Source: Fragum whitleyi (Eukaryota; Mollusca; Bivalvia; Cardiida; Cardiidae). Taken from it: DNA of 64,000 nucleotides. The first letter of the stretch is position 1; each line of letters begins with the position of its first letter. The notes beneath the pieces were generated by a model that made no database searches, was not told the DNA's origin, and worked only from the letters and a program-made list of their open reading frames with translations. The stretch covers positions 29,175,614 to 29,239,613 of the forward strand of contig OX411547.1 in assembly GCA_948146395.1 (NCBI GenBank), written 5' to 3'. This document shows positions 10,426 to 23,329 of the stretch, one piece after another. A program made the position numbers and the translations under genes.

Positions 10426-10800
10426 CGGCGTAGGACTTAAGGTTTTCGATTCCAGGATGGAATTTGTCGAAACTCCGTCCAGATTCCGCTGCTCGCCATC
10501 CCACGTGCCCTTTAACCCTCAATCTGGCGAATTCACGGAACGCACCCAAGAGAAGTCATCTCAACTCGTATCAGTGATCTGCAAACAAAATACCAGTTAT
10601 CATCATATTCTAAGCAGCAATGACCACATTCCTCCACTAAAGAACGCCACGAACACGAAAGAATATCCGGAAAATTGATTAAACACAATTTTAAAACTAT
10701 GCAAGGAAATACCTCCGTTCGAGGCCATACTACTCATTTTGCAGACACCATTTCAATTCTCCCAACCCGGAGAAAAAATTGTGTCAGGGAAGGCGGGGCT
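10426..10800 (-). other. Candidate first-exon / promoter region, minus strand
   Basis: On the minus strand, in order: a GC box (10791-10800, reads agccccgcct), an ATG at 10737-10735, a second at 10728-10726, a donor after 10713 (ggag|gtattt), an acceptor 'gttctttag', a second acceptor 'ttgtttgcag' (exon side 10578), and a strong donor after 10426 (ccg|gtaagt). Joining the first donor to the first acceptor gives about 43 open codons before a stop. Using the second acceptor gives a stop at once, and the 153-bp 10426-10578 piece is closed in all frames. It may be a 5' untranslated or non-coding exon, or chance. No protein family is recognised. Confidence 0.22.
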
Positions 10801-11059
10801 TAAACACGTTATGAGGAGAGTGTATGGATAATAGTTTTCCTTCAGATCATGTGATACTGGTAAATTTATTTCATTGGCTTTTGCTTTGTCTGGATTATAG
10901 CCATTCCCGCGGTTTTTGCAATTATAGATAAAATGCAAGAAATTTGGGAAATATCTCAAATAATAATGGATTATTTATGTAATGTCAATAAAAATATTTT
11001 TCCTGACAGTGAGGATAATGTTTTTTGAAAGGCTTGTATTTAAAATTTTATTGGATAGA

Positions 11060-11125
11060 TAGATCCCGCCATTCGAAATAACGGCCCGAAATCGCCGCGT
11101 TTTCGGCTCGCTAACCGCGACTAAA
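11060..11125. promoter_or_regulatory. Small CpG-rich patch
   Basis: It contains 'cgccgcgttttcggctcg', unusual in this AT-rich window. It lies a few hundred bases upstream, on the minus strand, of the candidate first exon at 10.4-10.8 kb. It may be part of an unmethylated promoter region; no start site can be assigned. Confidence 0.2.
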
Positions 11126-11129
11126 ACAT

Positions 11130-13950
11130 AAACTGGAAAGAATGCAGAGAAAAGCGGAAATATTTGGCTGTACTCGGAATTTAATTAATATAATTTGGAT
11201 TATGTACACGAAAGAAAATCAGAATTAGAAAGTTTGATTTATTGAAATTCGTCAGTTATCATCACTCTTTTAAACTTCTAGATTGCAAATTTTTACGTTT
11301 TCACCTAGTTGGTTTTTGGCGAAAACGAAACGGATTTTAGCATTAAAATATAATAGTCAACACTATAATAATACGAATAAAGATATGAAAAATGAAAAGG
11401 AAATTATATTTTCCAATCAGAACTCATTTTTTCAACTTCGGTAAATTGTAATTGTTGTTGATATATTTGTTTTGTTTTTGCTTTTCATGAATTTCAATAT
11501 GAAACATTACCATTTAAATGATATAGAATACACATACTCCCGTTATTCACATCTTTGAACCTTATTTACTTGAATAAGTGAAAATGAAATAAAAATAAGA
11601 AGACAAAAATATTTCTTTAAATTGATTCATTCCCCCGTCATTTATTTTCAATCCGACGTCATCAATCTCGTTTGTAAAAATGAATTATCATATTTTTTAT
11701 CAAATCTATAACATGTTAATAACTCTCGCAATAGCTTTTATAATAATTTCTGTAGTTTTGATGATTATTTTTTTCAAGTCTAAAAAGGAATCAACATTTA
11801 TAGATGTTTGGGCGAACTAAGTGGTGTTGAATGATTAACAGAGCCACAAATATGGGGGTAAATTGAGCTCTAAATTTAAATACTTCAAAAATCTTGTCAT
11901 ACACCCTCTATTGTTGGTACCCGTTAGAAGTGTCTCGTTCAGACGTTCAAAGTATGTGCATACATGATATGATACATGCACTGTACACCATGCTATATAC
12001 TCCAGAAGAAGGGTCCAATTTCCTAGGCTTCAGCTGGGAAGACCATCTTTGGTGACCCGGTGCCTATGATCTACTTTGAGAGAAAGCCAAATATTGATAT
12101 AAGATATACAGAAGGTATTTACAATAACATATTGTGATACAGGTCCTTAAAAACAACAACAACTGTAACATTTCAGAAAACATAAGCATAAGAAGCATGT
12201 CAGGGTTGATCATGTTTTGAATAAAAAAAAAATAAAATAAATATCAAAATACACATTTATTTTTTGCAATCATGAATCACTGATTATAAAATCTCTATTT
12301 TCTACATTCATTAAAATACAAAACATTCATAAATAGAACAAAACAATTCAACTGCCATGTATCCTAAATGTAAAAAAAAGAAAGAAACCAAGAAAAACTA
12401 AAAAAAAATATATATTTTTTTCCCAGTGTCCCTCTCGACGATCCTCGGAAAAATAGGGTTTTGAAAATGGTGGATAGTACAGCAATTGATTTCAACAAGT
12501 AATGTCTGCAGCTCCCTCAATGATTCTCCACCACCACCCCTCCCCCCACAAAATAGTTTTTATCATTTATAAAATGTCGTCTGCAATCTCGATATGGACC
12601 AGCCTCAAATCTTATGTTGTTTTACTGAATTAGAATTAAGAGACAAAAACAAGTGATCAAATATCTGAGGTCATTGAGGACAGCTAACTGGGGCGTTTCT
12701 TGGCGAGACATAATGGAATGTTGAGAACCTGTTGAATAAATAAACGGAAAGACTGAAATTAAAACTTGTTTAAAATCAATATATCGACGGATGACCCTTT
12801 GGCTGATAGAAGCAAGGATCAAGATAAAAAACGAAGTTTTTTTCCTAAAGCCATTGGTATATTCGTTGGCTCTAGAAATTTTGGGTGAATCTAGGGCATG
12901 TTTATTGCTTAAAGACTTTGGCACAAAATTATCACCGTTTGTAAAATATAGCTCTAACATATTGATCAAACTTCATTATGCATAGACTTTGATCTGTTTG
13001 TCAATCAAAATGATTAGGTTAGGAAACTCACAGCTTAAAGAATATAATTCAATTTCTGTTCTTTATTTTAAGGTCACTAAGAACCACGATTACTCCCAGG
13101 TACTGCTGAACTAACAGTTTATAAACCCTGTGATTAAGTGAAATTTCGGTGTTTGCAAAAGTAGAAAGGGCCTGGTATAGGTTATTAACAAAAAATATCT
13201 TGTTAAAGCACCTGTGTTAAAATTACATGGAGACCATATTAACCCTTTCTATAGGCACTGTCACATTTGACATTTAACTTATTCCAGACAAAGTTTATAT
13301 CTAGTGTTTGTTCGTTTGTTTCTTTAACCGCTTCAAATTTCGTTTTTTAAGGAATCGGGCAAACACTCACCAAACATACAAGCAGATACAGTAGAATTAG
13401 TTAAAGACCTCCTTCAAGAAAAAAAGCTCACTGTATTTTTTTATCATCATATTTAGTTCACAAGGATTGTAAGGCATGTACTAATTAAGGACATAGTTAA
13501 AATCCAGTATTGCCTCTCTAAATATGAATGTGCATATATCAGACACAATACTTACAAAGTTACCAATAGTCCCATCTTTTCTTTTTTCGGGGTTAAGTCC
13601 CTTTATAAGTCCGTGCTACAATACCAAAACATGTCAAGTCATAATCAAGAACTTGACCTTCATTATTGTAGTTGGGTTTGTATTTTGATAAATGTGAAAT
13701 TAAACAGTATATTTGACATTTTTATTTGAAGCATAGGTATCATATCTAGTGGTGCGAGCTTCTGCCTTCAATGCCAATAGTCAGAACAGTTGCATCAGAG
13801 GTTTCAGAATATGGACCTCACATGACATATATCCAAAGATAATCAACTCTCTGATACCGAAAAAATATAGAACAGAACGTATATTTCATAAGACAAGTAC
13901 AAATACTTTGTCAAAATGCAAACATGTATTACATGCATAAAGGTCTTATC
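11130..13950. other. AT-rich single-copy-looking stretch
   Basis: No repeat family or convincing exon was seen. The 115-codon minus frame at 12622-12969 has no motif and overlaps AT-rich sequence, so it is not called. Confidence 0.4.
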
Positions 13951-14035
13951 CTCGCCCCTTCATCTCACTCCCCTCTCACTCTCTCAATCTCTCAATCCTT
14001 GTCTCCCTCTCTCTGTCCCTCTCTCTCTCAATTAA
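13950..14035. repeat. Pyrimidine-rich (CT)n-like low-complexity tract
   Basis: An interrupted run of 'ctct', 'ctcact' and 'ctgtccctct' words. It is a degraded microsatellite with no coding role. Confidence 0.8.
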
Positions 14036-14615
14036 TCTGTCATCAAGTTTTTCGTAGAAACTAGGCTTGTTTATACACCATGTACATGTAATGATATCTT
14101 ATCTAGATTACTGCGTATTCTAACATGTCAGCACTAATAATGTAATAAGATTTATTAATTTTCTGTTTAATTTGGTGAATTTTTGTAAAAATGTGTAATT
14201 TTTTTGAAATTGGTATCCCCTGGCTTAGAAATAAAGAAAATATGAACGTATGGTCTGTTCCTGTCTCGAGTATTAGTCAGATATATTTAGTAAAAGGTGA
14301 TATATGAATAGTAAAAAAATGAAGTGGGAGAAAGGGTTGGGTTGGCGTCAGTTAATAAATTTGGTAATTTTTTATCATTTATGTAATTACATAAATTATA
14401 GTAATATAGTGGTAGAAAACTAAAGTGAAGCATTTACTTAATTTTTTTTCAAATTTGAATCAGTCACATGACATCTTTTGATACTTCTGGACTTAAAACA
14501 TTTAATGTTTGGACAGTGGCCTGGAAACTTGTTTGGCATAATCTTATTGGTATGGGTTCTATTTCTTTTCACAAAGGGTATTTTGAATTTTTCAATCCAA
14601 GTATTTGAATAATTA
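14036..14615. other. AT-rich stretch, no feature recognised
   Basis: Neither repeats nor gene signals were recognised on either strand. Confidence 0.4.
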
Positions 14616-14621
14616 TGGCAC

Positions 14622-14686
14622 AAACTCTATGTTTTGGGTATTCATTGCAATCTTCTCGTCCCATGAGTACCCACAACATAGAGTTT
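14622..14686. mobile_element. Hairpin MITE family B, copy 1
   Basis: Left arm 'aaactctatgttttgggta' pairs with right arm 'tacccacaacatagagttt', with a loop of about 17 bases. A related hairpin lies at 36395-36469, and a half copy at 54955-54985 ('atgagtacccacaacaca'). Confidence 0.75.
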
Positions 14687-14699
14687 CATAAAATAATCA

Positions 14700-16110
14700 A
14701 GATTTTAGACTGGCTGTATACCCTCTTATTTGTAACTTTGTTGTAACAGTTTTTTTTTTGTCTTCACAAAAAATTTGTTATATATAGTAAAAATGGACGA
14801 ATATGTAAACTAATAGTTAAAGAGGCAATTATTGGGACGACCCATAGTTCCCTTGCTTGGGTGAGCACTCCTTTTCGGAAAACACTTATATTTGTCAACC
14901 ACTCATAAGTAAACGTTACGCATATCATCAATACTACTGTAACTATCATACATCGCTTTGAAATTTCTCTACAGCAACTGTGTGGTTAATTTATTTATTC
15001 ATGTCTTTAATAAAGATAAGGTGATAAAAAATGATAATAAATAAACAAATATAAATAAATAAATAAGTTAATGAATAAATGTAGTAGCTCTTTCAAAGTC
15101 ACTCTAGAGAAGAGTTATTATAGGCTTAATAGTTCTCTTTTTTTGAAACACTGTACATGCAGTGTGAAATTGTAATCGTTTGAATGATGATAATTACAAG
15201 ATCCTTATATTATGGTGGTCTTCAGATGCAAGCTGTGCTATTTAGTGAATTTTGAGGACATAATTGTACTAAGTGTCTAAGAACTACGCATGCCCTTACT
15301 GCAATATTGCATCTTCTCTTGGAAATGCAAAGGGTCGTTAATTTGCAGATATCACGCCAAGTCTAGTCTCGCATTGACAGGTGTGCCTACATATATGCGA
15401 AAAGAAATTTATTGAATAAATTAGGTTACACGTTTTAATGCAGATGCAGTCCTTTACTGTAATTCAACATTTTACATCACAATTATTCACAGTTATTTTT
15501 TTTCTGTGACAGTGACCATTGTAGTTTTATCTCTAGAAAAATTACAAGGTCTCCTTGAAGGTCCGTAGTGTTGTTGGTCACTGATATGTAAAGCAAATAC
15601 ACGTGTTTTGCTGTCGTAAAATAAATAGAATTTAGCTTTCTTATGTCCACACTTCGTCCGACATTCGAATGTCCATAATAGATTTATTCAAAGGCTGATT
15701 TTGTCTGAAATGGAGTTAGTGGTAAAATGCAATGAAATGAAAACAACTCCTCAACAGGAATAATGAATGTTTAGATTGCTGCCTGAAGCCAAAGATTGGG
15801 TCAAGCAAATAAAATACCGAATTGCTTTTACATTTCATTTGTTGTACATCAACATGTTCATGCAGACAGGTACATATTTCTGATTTGGATTTTAAGTGGT
15901 TGGGATTAGCACGAAGGCAAAATATGGTCATTTTTATGAGATTTATTTTTCTTTTTTTTTTTAATTTTCTTTACTCTTTCATATAATATCGGCTTTTATA
16001 ATTGCTTCTGTAGATCCAGATGCAACTCATCAAAATTTAAATTAGTTTTGACGATTAAAGTGTCCACTGCTGAAAATTTACCACCTCTTGACAGCTTATT
16101 CAGAAATATG
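14700..16110. other. AT-rich stretch with (AAAT)n-like run
   Basis: 15035-15078 is an interrupted aaat/taaa tract. Nothing else is recognisable, and no frame is supported. Confidence 0.4.
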
Positions 16111-16125
16111 TCGCTTCTTATTTTG

Positions 16126-16430
16126 GATAAATTCAATACGTACTTAGTGTTTTGTATGAAACAAAATATCTAACGAAGTATGGGCAATTCCCACAACCGA
16201 GTTAGATATTTTTTCATACAATACACTAAGTAGGTATTGCATTTATCTTGTAACCTCTATTTACCTTGTTTTCGTCTATATTTCTAACAGAAATACAAAT
16301 TTCTTAAAGAAAAACCGCATTATGTCATTGTTCTAAAAATGTCCATGTGATATCAGGAAAAGTATCATATGGGGTGTTATCACAGGGATATCTGTATAGT
16401 AATAAGATAAACAGAAATATTTGGTGCTTG
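16126..16430 (+). mobile_element. Dispersed element family D, copy 1
   Basis: A hairpin half (16126-16247) has arms 'caatacgtacttagtgtttt' and 'aatacactaagtaggtattg' around 'caattcccacaacc'. It is followed by a conserved non-palindromic flank with 'ttgttttcgtc', 'ttctaaaaatg' and 'gtgttatcac'. The same order is found at 55545-55845 (plus) and at 28018-28350 (minus). Because the flank is shared, the mobile unit is larger than the hairpin, about 300 bp. Confidence 0.75.
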
Positions 16431-16439
16431 GAAACGATT

Positions 16440-19400
16440 TCAAAAAATTAAAATTCGTTGAAAATGCAATTTTATAACTGCAGGCGCTGCATCATTAAAC
16501 AAATTATAATTAAACGTAAATAAAGACAACCAGCTTTACTTTTTTGGCTATCAATGGAAGGTCTGACCTTGATCTAATTCCTTTTGAGTTTTTGCTTGAT
16601 TAACGCAGAATAATATTTTCGTATGCATTATTTAGCAATATAGTATGCACATAGCATTTCTTTGTGTTTGTGCAGTTTACACGTGATTATAGGCTCTTCT
16701 CACGGTATATTTAATTCTTACAGCACGCCTACACATACAAATTAGTTTCGTTATTGAATAGAAGACGTGTTCCCTGCAAATGAAAAATAACAAAAAGTGT
16801 CTGCCTTTTTTATTCATGTAGATATAATTCTTTAGACAATCAGTCTAATCAGCTATTGCCCTTAAAACATCAGAAGCCAAGAAAAAATGGAGGTACTACG
16901 TGATCAACACGAAGCACGCAAACCTTTCCAATGACTTCCTCTGTTCATTAGCCTGCCAAAAATCAATATGGACAGCTAGTGCTTTATATAAAGATTTCAA
17001 TCGGATGATCCGAGGATTTAATTACAGATTTATTGATGAGTCTCATTAAATCATATATACATGTATAAATAATAGAAAACTAACCCAATTTCCTTCAATG
17101 ATACTCAATGCGAAGCATTTCCGGTGTCAGCCATTTTGTTTCAACCGTATGGGTTGGGTTTGCAGTCATTAGTGTTTTAGACTGTTATTTTTTAATCTTA
17201 GTATTCCAACAAATTTCATGAGATAAATCTCCAAAACTGATTAATGTTGTTAAAATGACATCACCTTTTAATTTTTTGTAAATTGTTATTATTTGAAGTC
17301 TCTTTCCTATGCGGCAATTATCGATATAGAGCCCACTTTTAAGTTATTGATAAATGCTTAGTCACTACTTTGACAGAAATCATAGTTACTTAGCAAACGA
17401 TACCGAATGTTGTCAGCATTTTTCAGAAAAAGGGGGCGAGAAGCATTAACATTTTGCATAAACATTTATTCATCTTAGATCACCACCTTTTTGTTTATCA
17501 TTATCATTAGTTTTCTTTAACTGTAATAGCCTGTCGTCGTTGTCTCTTTGCCTTTAATTTGGTGAAAAGTCGTGTCGAAACCAAAGTAGAAAAAAGGAAT
17601 AAATTAAATGAAGAAAAATAAATACTAAACGATTTACCAGCTAAATATGGAAAACGTTTTTTTTGTTTTTGATTTTTAAGTGTAGGATGATATGAGACTA
17701 AATGAAAATAACATTGCATTAAATTAACTAATTTCGAAGCTCGTGAGCATTTGATAAATATATTTAACTCTCGTGTATTTTTTGTAACCTTCCATGGTTT
17801 TGATTATAATACATGTGCTTAATAAAGCAATATAACAATGTCATATGTCTTTTTAAATATTTTATGGTATAACAAACTTTGAATTCAAGTAAAACATACA
17901 CTTCGGAGAAAATAAAATGCATTGCTATGATAACTTACAAAACCATAACATTTTGAAACTTTTAAAAGTGTTAAAAGGTAGATATTTACAGTTCCTATCG
18001 TTTAGGGATAATGATATTCTAGATTTCCCTCCCCTTTTCCACATACAAATGAAATTACTAGTGAGGACTCTTTAATACTTTCATATTAAATTTATTTATT
18101 TAATATTAAAGATCAGAATCCACTTTTTATCTACTTGGTTGGGTGTGGTAACATCATAATGTGTTTATCATCTCCTTTATCAATTGAAAAAGCATATAAA
18201 TGTAATAACTGGTGTATGTGTGCACTTCCAGAAGAAAATTCAAATATGTCGTTAATTATATTGTTAAATTAGCATTTGATTGGATGTTTTCAGATTAAAG
18301 TTTATTCAAATTGCTGTGTTACTTTCGTTCTTATTCATACAAAATGTGTTGTGATGTTTCTCAAATAAAATGTATAAATTCAGATAAAAACAACAGTCTT
18401 ACATTAATACTCATGTAATTATTTCTAAATTCTCGTTAATTTTTTTGCATATATTCATGGTTGTTTGTATGTGGATGAGCATCAAATAACCACCTAAATC
18501 TATTAAGAAAAAAAGTTCACAAAATTACTATACATGTATTCCCATTTACTTTAATTCCATTTCCATCTAAATATTTTTCTTTACAAAATTTCAATGTGAG
18601 TTTAAGTCATTAGTTGGTGTTCTATTTGAGCTGACAGAGTTTCAGTTATCAAGAAGGAAAAAGAAGTCTCACATTTTGTTAGAAAAAGAGAGAATATCAA
18701 TTCTATAAAAAAAATTTATCACCTCAACATTTTTAGCAAAGACAAAAGACAAAAGAATGGAAAAAAAGATTCTATAGACTTTACATTTCGAATTTAAATG
18801 TAATATTGATTCCTACCTTTATTTAAACATACTAGCGGTATAATGATTAAGAAATAAAGATTAGTCTTAGGTCTTATATGAATTTCTGTAAGACTTAACA
18901 TCATTAATATAAAAATCTACTTTTAAAAGTAAGAATATTTAGATGTAGATCTTAAAGAATTATCGATATTAAAAATATTTCCTTTCGAAAAATAAAATGG
19001 ATGTTGACTTTTAAGTTCGATTTAAGGAAACAAACATTCAAAAGAAAAGGCATTTTTTTCAAAATTATTATTACTACTATTATTGTTATTATTATCATTT
19101 ATATTATATATACTTTTTTGCGTTTACATTTTTATCATTTCCATTTGTTCATTCACCGTTCAAGTTTATTTTTTCCTTATTAAGATGTTTGTGTCCATTT
19201 TTTTCTCTCTAAACATATGCGTAAACATGAATCATGACAGAAAGAAGAAATTAAATTGAGGAAATATTGGGACTATTAAATCATGGTTCAAACATTATTT
19301 TCAAAGAAATGTCAAAACCTACATATATTTTTTTTTGGCTTATCCTCAACGAGAATAGTGCCTTTAATAAAACTTGTCATTGATTTTTGTTTATTATTTC

Positions 19401-21600
19401 GCATATTATATTTCTTTTTGCGACCGATATTTCAATATTTCATATCTTAAAACTATTTCTATTTTTTCAAGGGAAGCATGTGGTGTACATATTAAGAGTT
19501 AGATGATAAACAAAAACATTTTTTATTTAGGCTGTTCGAATGGAAACCTCGATTGATAAAAAAAAATTATATTTTTATCATGCAAGAACTTAAAAGTCAA
19601 ATTTTGTCCTTATTATGCCAGTACTTTGCAGTTGTTCATACACAATATATAAACGATGCATTTATTATTTTCTTTCAGTATCAATCGATGAACTGTTAAG
19701 ACTTTTAGATCTGAGGTTAAAAAAATATTTGAAGATGCTTAAAAAATTATTGGACAAGACTATAATAGTTTTTTTTGTGGAATAATAACTAATGAATGTG
19801 CAATATTTTATGGTACATAACCAAGAAAAAAATCCCATGATTTTCTGTACCGGAGAAACCGCAAAACACCGACAACCTGTTAGAACCCACCTGTATTTAA
19901 CCAATAAATGATGATCGAATATGATGCATATCAGCCTTTTCTATGCTAGTAATAATTGCTGTAACAGGTGTGCAAAAGAAGCTGCGGTCGAAAATGGTCC
20001 AGATTCACATATTCATTTCATACAAACAACTCTTGTTCTTATTTTCCATGATACCTTTAAAAAAATATTGGAGTTTATTTTCGTTCGGCCAATAACCAAT
20101 CTTTATTTCCAATATATTTTTCAAATGTTTAATTACTTTGGACCGAATGCGATTAATACATAAACGTTGATAATACGGGTTTTTTCCTTGTTTACTTATC
20201 ACATATTTAACGCGTAAAATGGAAGAAAAAATACAATTGGACCAGTTGTAACTTTCAATATCTTCAGCAAGATGCGAATTCGAAGAGGAACAGGTAAAGG
20301 TACATTAGATAATTGAAAGAAAAGTATAACCTAATCTTTAATCGATGCCTTAGTTCAACATGCAAAAATGTATTTATTAAATTTCATTTTTGACTGTGAA
20401 TCTTATATCAATTGGCTATGAAGCCTATTGGAATTAATCGAACGAGAATAAAAAAAAAAAAAAAAACCACGAACACATACACACACGCTCGCAAAACCAT
20501 CGATTTCGGTAAGTTTGATAATTTAATGACAATTCATTACATAGGTTGATTTACGAAATTGGTAAAAACCAAAACAGAATGGGAAATGAAGAGTAAAATA
20601 TATAGTATTATGATGTTCAACGTGAAAAGAGAGTGTATGAAAAATGTTAATGAATGCGCTAGATTCATGTCGAAAATTATGTATATATCACTTAATTTCA
20701 AGCTAAATGTTTCATATTGAGTGTTATTATAATTTATCATTATAAACTTTATTTTTGAATTTTTAGAAATTGTTAAGATAAAAATGGGATGGAGGACAAT
20801 TAATAGAAAGATAAAAGAAACTAATATGAAAAAGAAAATATTGTAGAAAATCTGCTAAACACGCACTCACCAATATCTAGAATTCGAAAAACAAAATGCT
20901 TCCTAACCCTCTTGCAATGCTAATGATGATATAATAATAATTATAATGATAAAATAATACTAATTATCCTTAACTAGAAATGGTTAGAGATAACTTAATA
21001 TTTATTTATAATTATTTACAATACAGCCAAAATACTTCTAGCTTGAAGTCATTTTTATTTTAAAATATTTCATCGAAACATAAGATCTAATACATTTTTC
21101 TTATCATACATTCATCTATACATTTACATATTCATATACATCTATTTTTTTCTATTTGCTAGGTAAATCATTTTCCAGGTTTTTACGAGGTTATTCTTAA
21201 AAAAAGATTATTATATTTTCTATTATTTATTACTGAAGAAAATCCTTTTTAAATATACAAACTGGGTTGTTGTTTTTTATGCAGATATATATGGTAACTT
21301 TAAATTAACTCAAATTCGTTTTTTTAGGAAAGCTAAGCTGAAAAAGTAAAATCCATGCCTTATATTGAAGAAAATTGAATTTCCGAAATTTTACAGCAAT
21401 CTTTCTATTGGGTTATATCAAAATGAGAAAATCTACTGGTGGAAAAGGTATATAAGAAAAAAGAAAAAAAAACAGGCAAAGAAATTAAGAAAAACAATAT
21501 AAAAAATATTCTTTTTGAATGAAACACTGGCGTATTTGCTGCCAAAAATTGTGGAAATTTCAAATTAAAGGAAACTGTATGTGTAAAAAAGTACAATTTT
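16440..21600. other. Long AT-rich single-copy-looking stretch
   Basis: Five kilobases without a recognisable repeat family, apart from short att/att-rich runs near 19.06-19.11 kb and an A-run at 20.45 kb. At 17132-17134, minus strand, 'aaaatggctgacaccggaaa' looks like a start with an ETS-type word, but it stops after nine codons. No gene is supported. Confidence 0.4.
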
Positions 21601-21607
21601 TGTTAGA

Positions 21608-21649
21608 AGTTAAATGATGATAAAAAGTAGTTAAATGATGATAAAAAGT
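21608..21649. repeat. 21-bp tandem duplication, two copies
   Basis: 'agttaaatgatgataaaa' plus three bases is present twice in a row, at 21608-21628 and 21629-21649, apparently identical. It looks like a recent small duplication. Confidence 0.85.
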
Positions 21650-21735
21650 AAAAACCAAACCAGCATCCTGATATTCGTATTCAAAATATGTTGAAAGAAA
21701 GTTTATGTATGGTAAAAACTTCATTATTTATAAGG

Positions 21736-21779
21736 CAGCCCCGCATTCAGGATGATAAAACGTTGCAATTTTTTTGCTA
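21736..21779 (+). mobile_element. Fragment of hairpin MITE family K
   Basis: 'ccccgcattcaggatgataa' matches the left arm of the full element at 52821-52957 ('ccctgcgttcaggatgac'). The right arm is missing. Confidence 0.6.
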
Positions 21780-21820
21780 CGTTTTCTCATCCAGATTTTC
21801 CAACTTCATATACTTCCTTA

Positions 21821-22060
21821 TGAGCCTGTGCGTGAGATTTTCAACAATTTCAAATATGCGCGAAGCAAAGACTCTGACCAGCCTGTGCATCCGCACAGTC
21901 TGACCAGAGTCTTAACTATGCGTTTAGTAAATTGATTAGGTCTCAAAGTATCTGTAGACCGTCAGGTAACTTTATAATTTCCATAAGTGGCTGTCTATGC
22001 TACTAATTATTTGCACATCACGAAAATTTCGAATTGTTGGAAATTTCACGCACAGGCTCA
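21821..22060 (+). mobile_element. TIR element family G, copy 1
   Basis: 240 bp between tgagcctgtgcgtgagattt and its inverted form (aaatttcacgcacaggctca). Both ends contain ttccaacaattt/aaattgttggaa. Inside, 'aagactctgaccag' and 'ctgaccagagtctt' pair around 'cctgtgcatccgcacagt'. A same-size copy lies at 30411-30650. Variants are at 24363-24602, 24648-24885, 30703-30938 and 48385-48640. It has no coding frame, so it is non-autonomous. The superfamily is unclear because no consistent target duplication was seen. Confidence 0.8.
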
Positions 22061-22700
22061 TTTATTATTTTATAATCATATGGGTAATTTTTTAGTAACT
22101 AAGCTCCACATTCAATCGAAAATGCATATAGATCTACTTTTTAAACATTTTCACTCAGGTAGTTAACATAAATTAAGATACTAGAGTTGTCGCTGGTCCC
22201 GAGATGCTTCTTAGATTGAGAGCGAGAAAAGACCTGACTTATATAGGCATCACTTTCATTGTCGTCTGCTGACCTGTGAGACAACAGACTGGTTTGCTGT
22301 TTGTAGAAATTATTATAATCATAATTATTGATGTTTTTACAGTATTTATATGAGCAACATACAACTCAAATTAACAATCCGGACTAGCTTAAACAGCTGA
22401 TAAAAATTACAATCAGGCCATAATGAAATTCTGATAAGTTTACTACCAACTATATAATCGACTAAAAAGGTGATGTAAGGTTTTTATTTTTTGGTTTAAA
22501 AGCAACCACTGGTACATATCAAGCTGGGTTTCTCGGGAAGTTAAGGAAAACTGCAAACGAGGCTCAACCCAAAGACCGAAAGAGGGGGTTGGTGGGGTGA
22601 AGTTTGGGGCAGAAATCTCATACTTAGTTAAAAAAAGTCCCTGCCCGACCTTAATTAATGGTTGAATTTATGTTTTGTTAAGGATTATATGAATGCTTTG
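22061..22700. other. Unique-looking stretch between repeats
   Basis: No recognised repeat or gene. Confidence 0.4.
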
Positions 22701-22730
22701 AGACAAAGAGGATCTGTGATGATATTTATG

Positions 22731-22817
22731 TTTGAGACAAGCTGATCTTAACCTACTCTAGGCGAGCTTAATAACTTTTCTTTTCTAGTCGAGGCTAGGA
22801 TCAGCTTCTCTCAAACA
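22731..22817. mobile_element. Imperfect hairpin MITE
   Basis: 'gtttgagacaagctgatc' at the left pairs with 'gatcagcttctctcaaac' at the right, and inner 'ctaggcgag' and 'ctagtcgagg' words are roughly symmetric. It is a single copy in the window. Confidence 0.65.
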
Positions 22818-23329
22818 AAATCGAGTAGCAGATTTACTTTCTCGCATAAACAACATTTTTTTATGTAAAAAAAATAAAAATGAAACGCTCTAATGACTCA
22901 AATACTGCGACAACGTAAGTTAGATGACGCCATGATGACGTCATTTAGAATGTATCTAATGATTTAATTTCTATGACTATAAGAACATCCAAATGACGAA
23001 GTGCATATAAGATACTAGACTGGTAAAAGGAGCAAGTAACCCGAGTATATATAATACTGTGTTTAATTTTGACTGTATACCTTGAATTATGAATGATTTA
23101 TAGTCCGAAAAATAAACAACAACAACAAAAAAATACACTCACAATTTTATTTTATATTAATGTAAATTAATGCTACCTAATCGATTAAAGATCCTGAAAA
23201 AGAAGGACAGTTTCTTTGAAGGCCAATATATTTTTTTTAGATACATTTTTGGATCTAAAATGGGATGTCGGATGAAATTGAAATTCAAAATAAAATCATA
23301 ATCCGAGATAAAACATATCATGACATACC

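Noticed and set aside
12622..12969. 115-codon minus frame
   Set aside because: No motif, composition like the surroundings, and an overlapping plus frame of similar quality; probably chance.
17132..17157. Start-like 'aaaatggctgacaccgg' on the minus strand
   Set aside because: The frame stops after nine codons and no donor site is positioned to rescue it.
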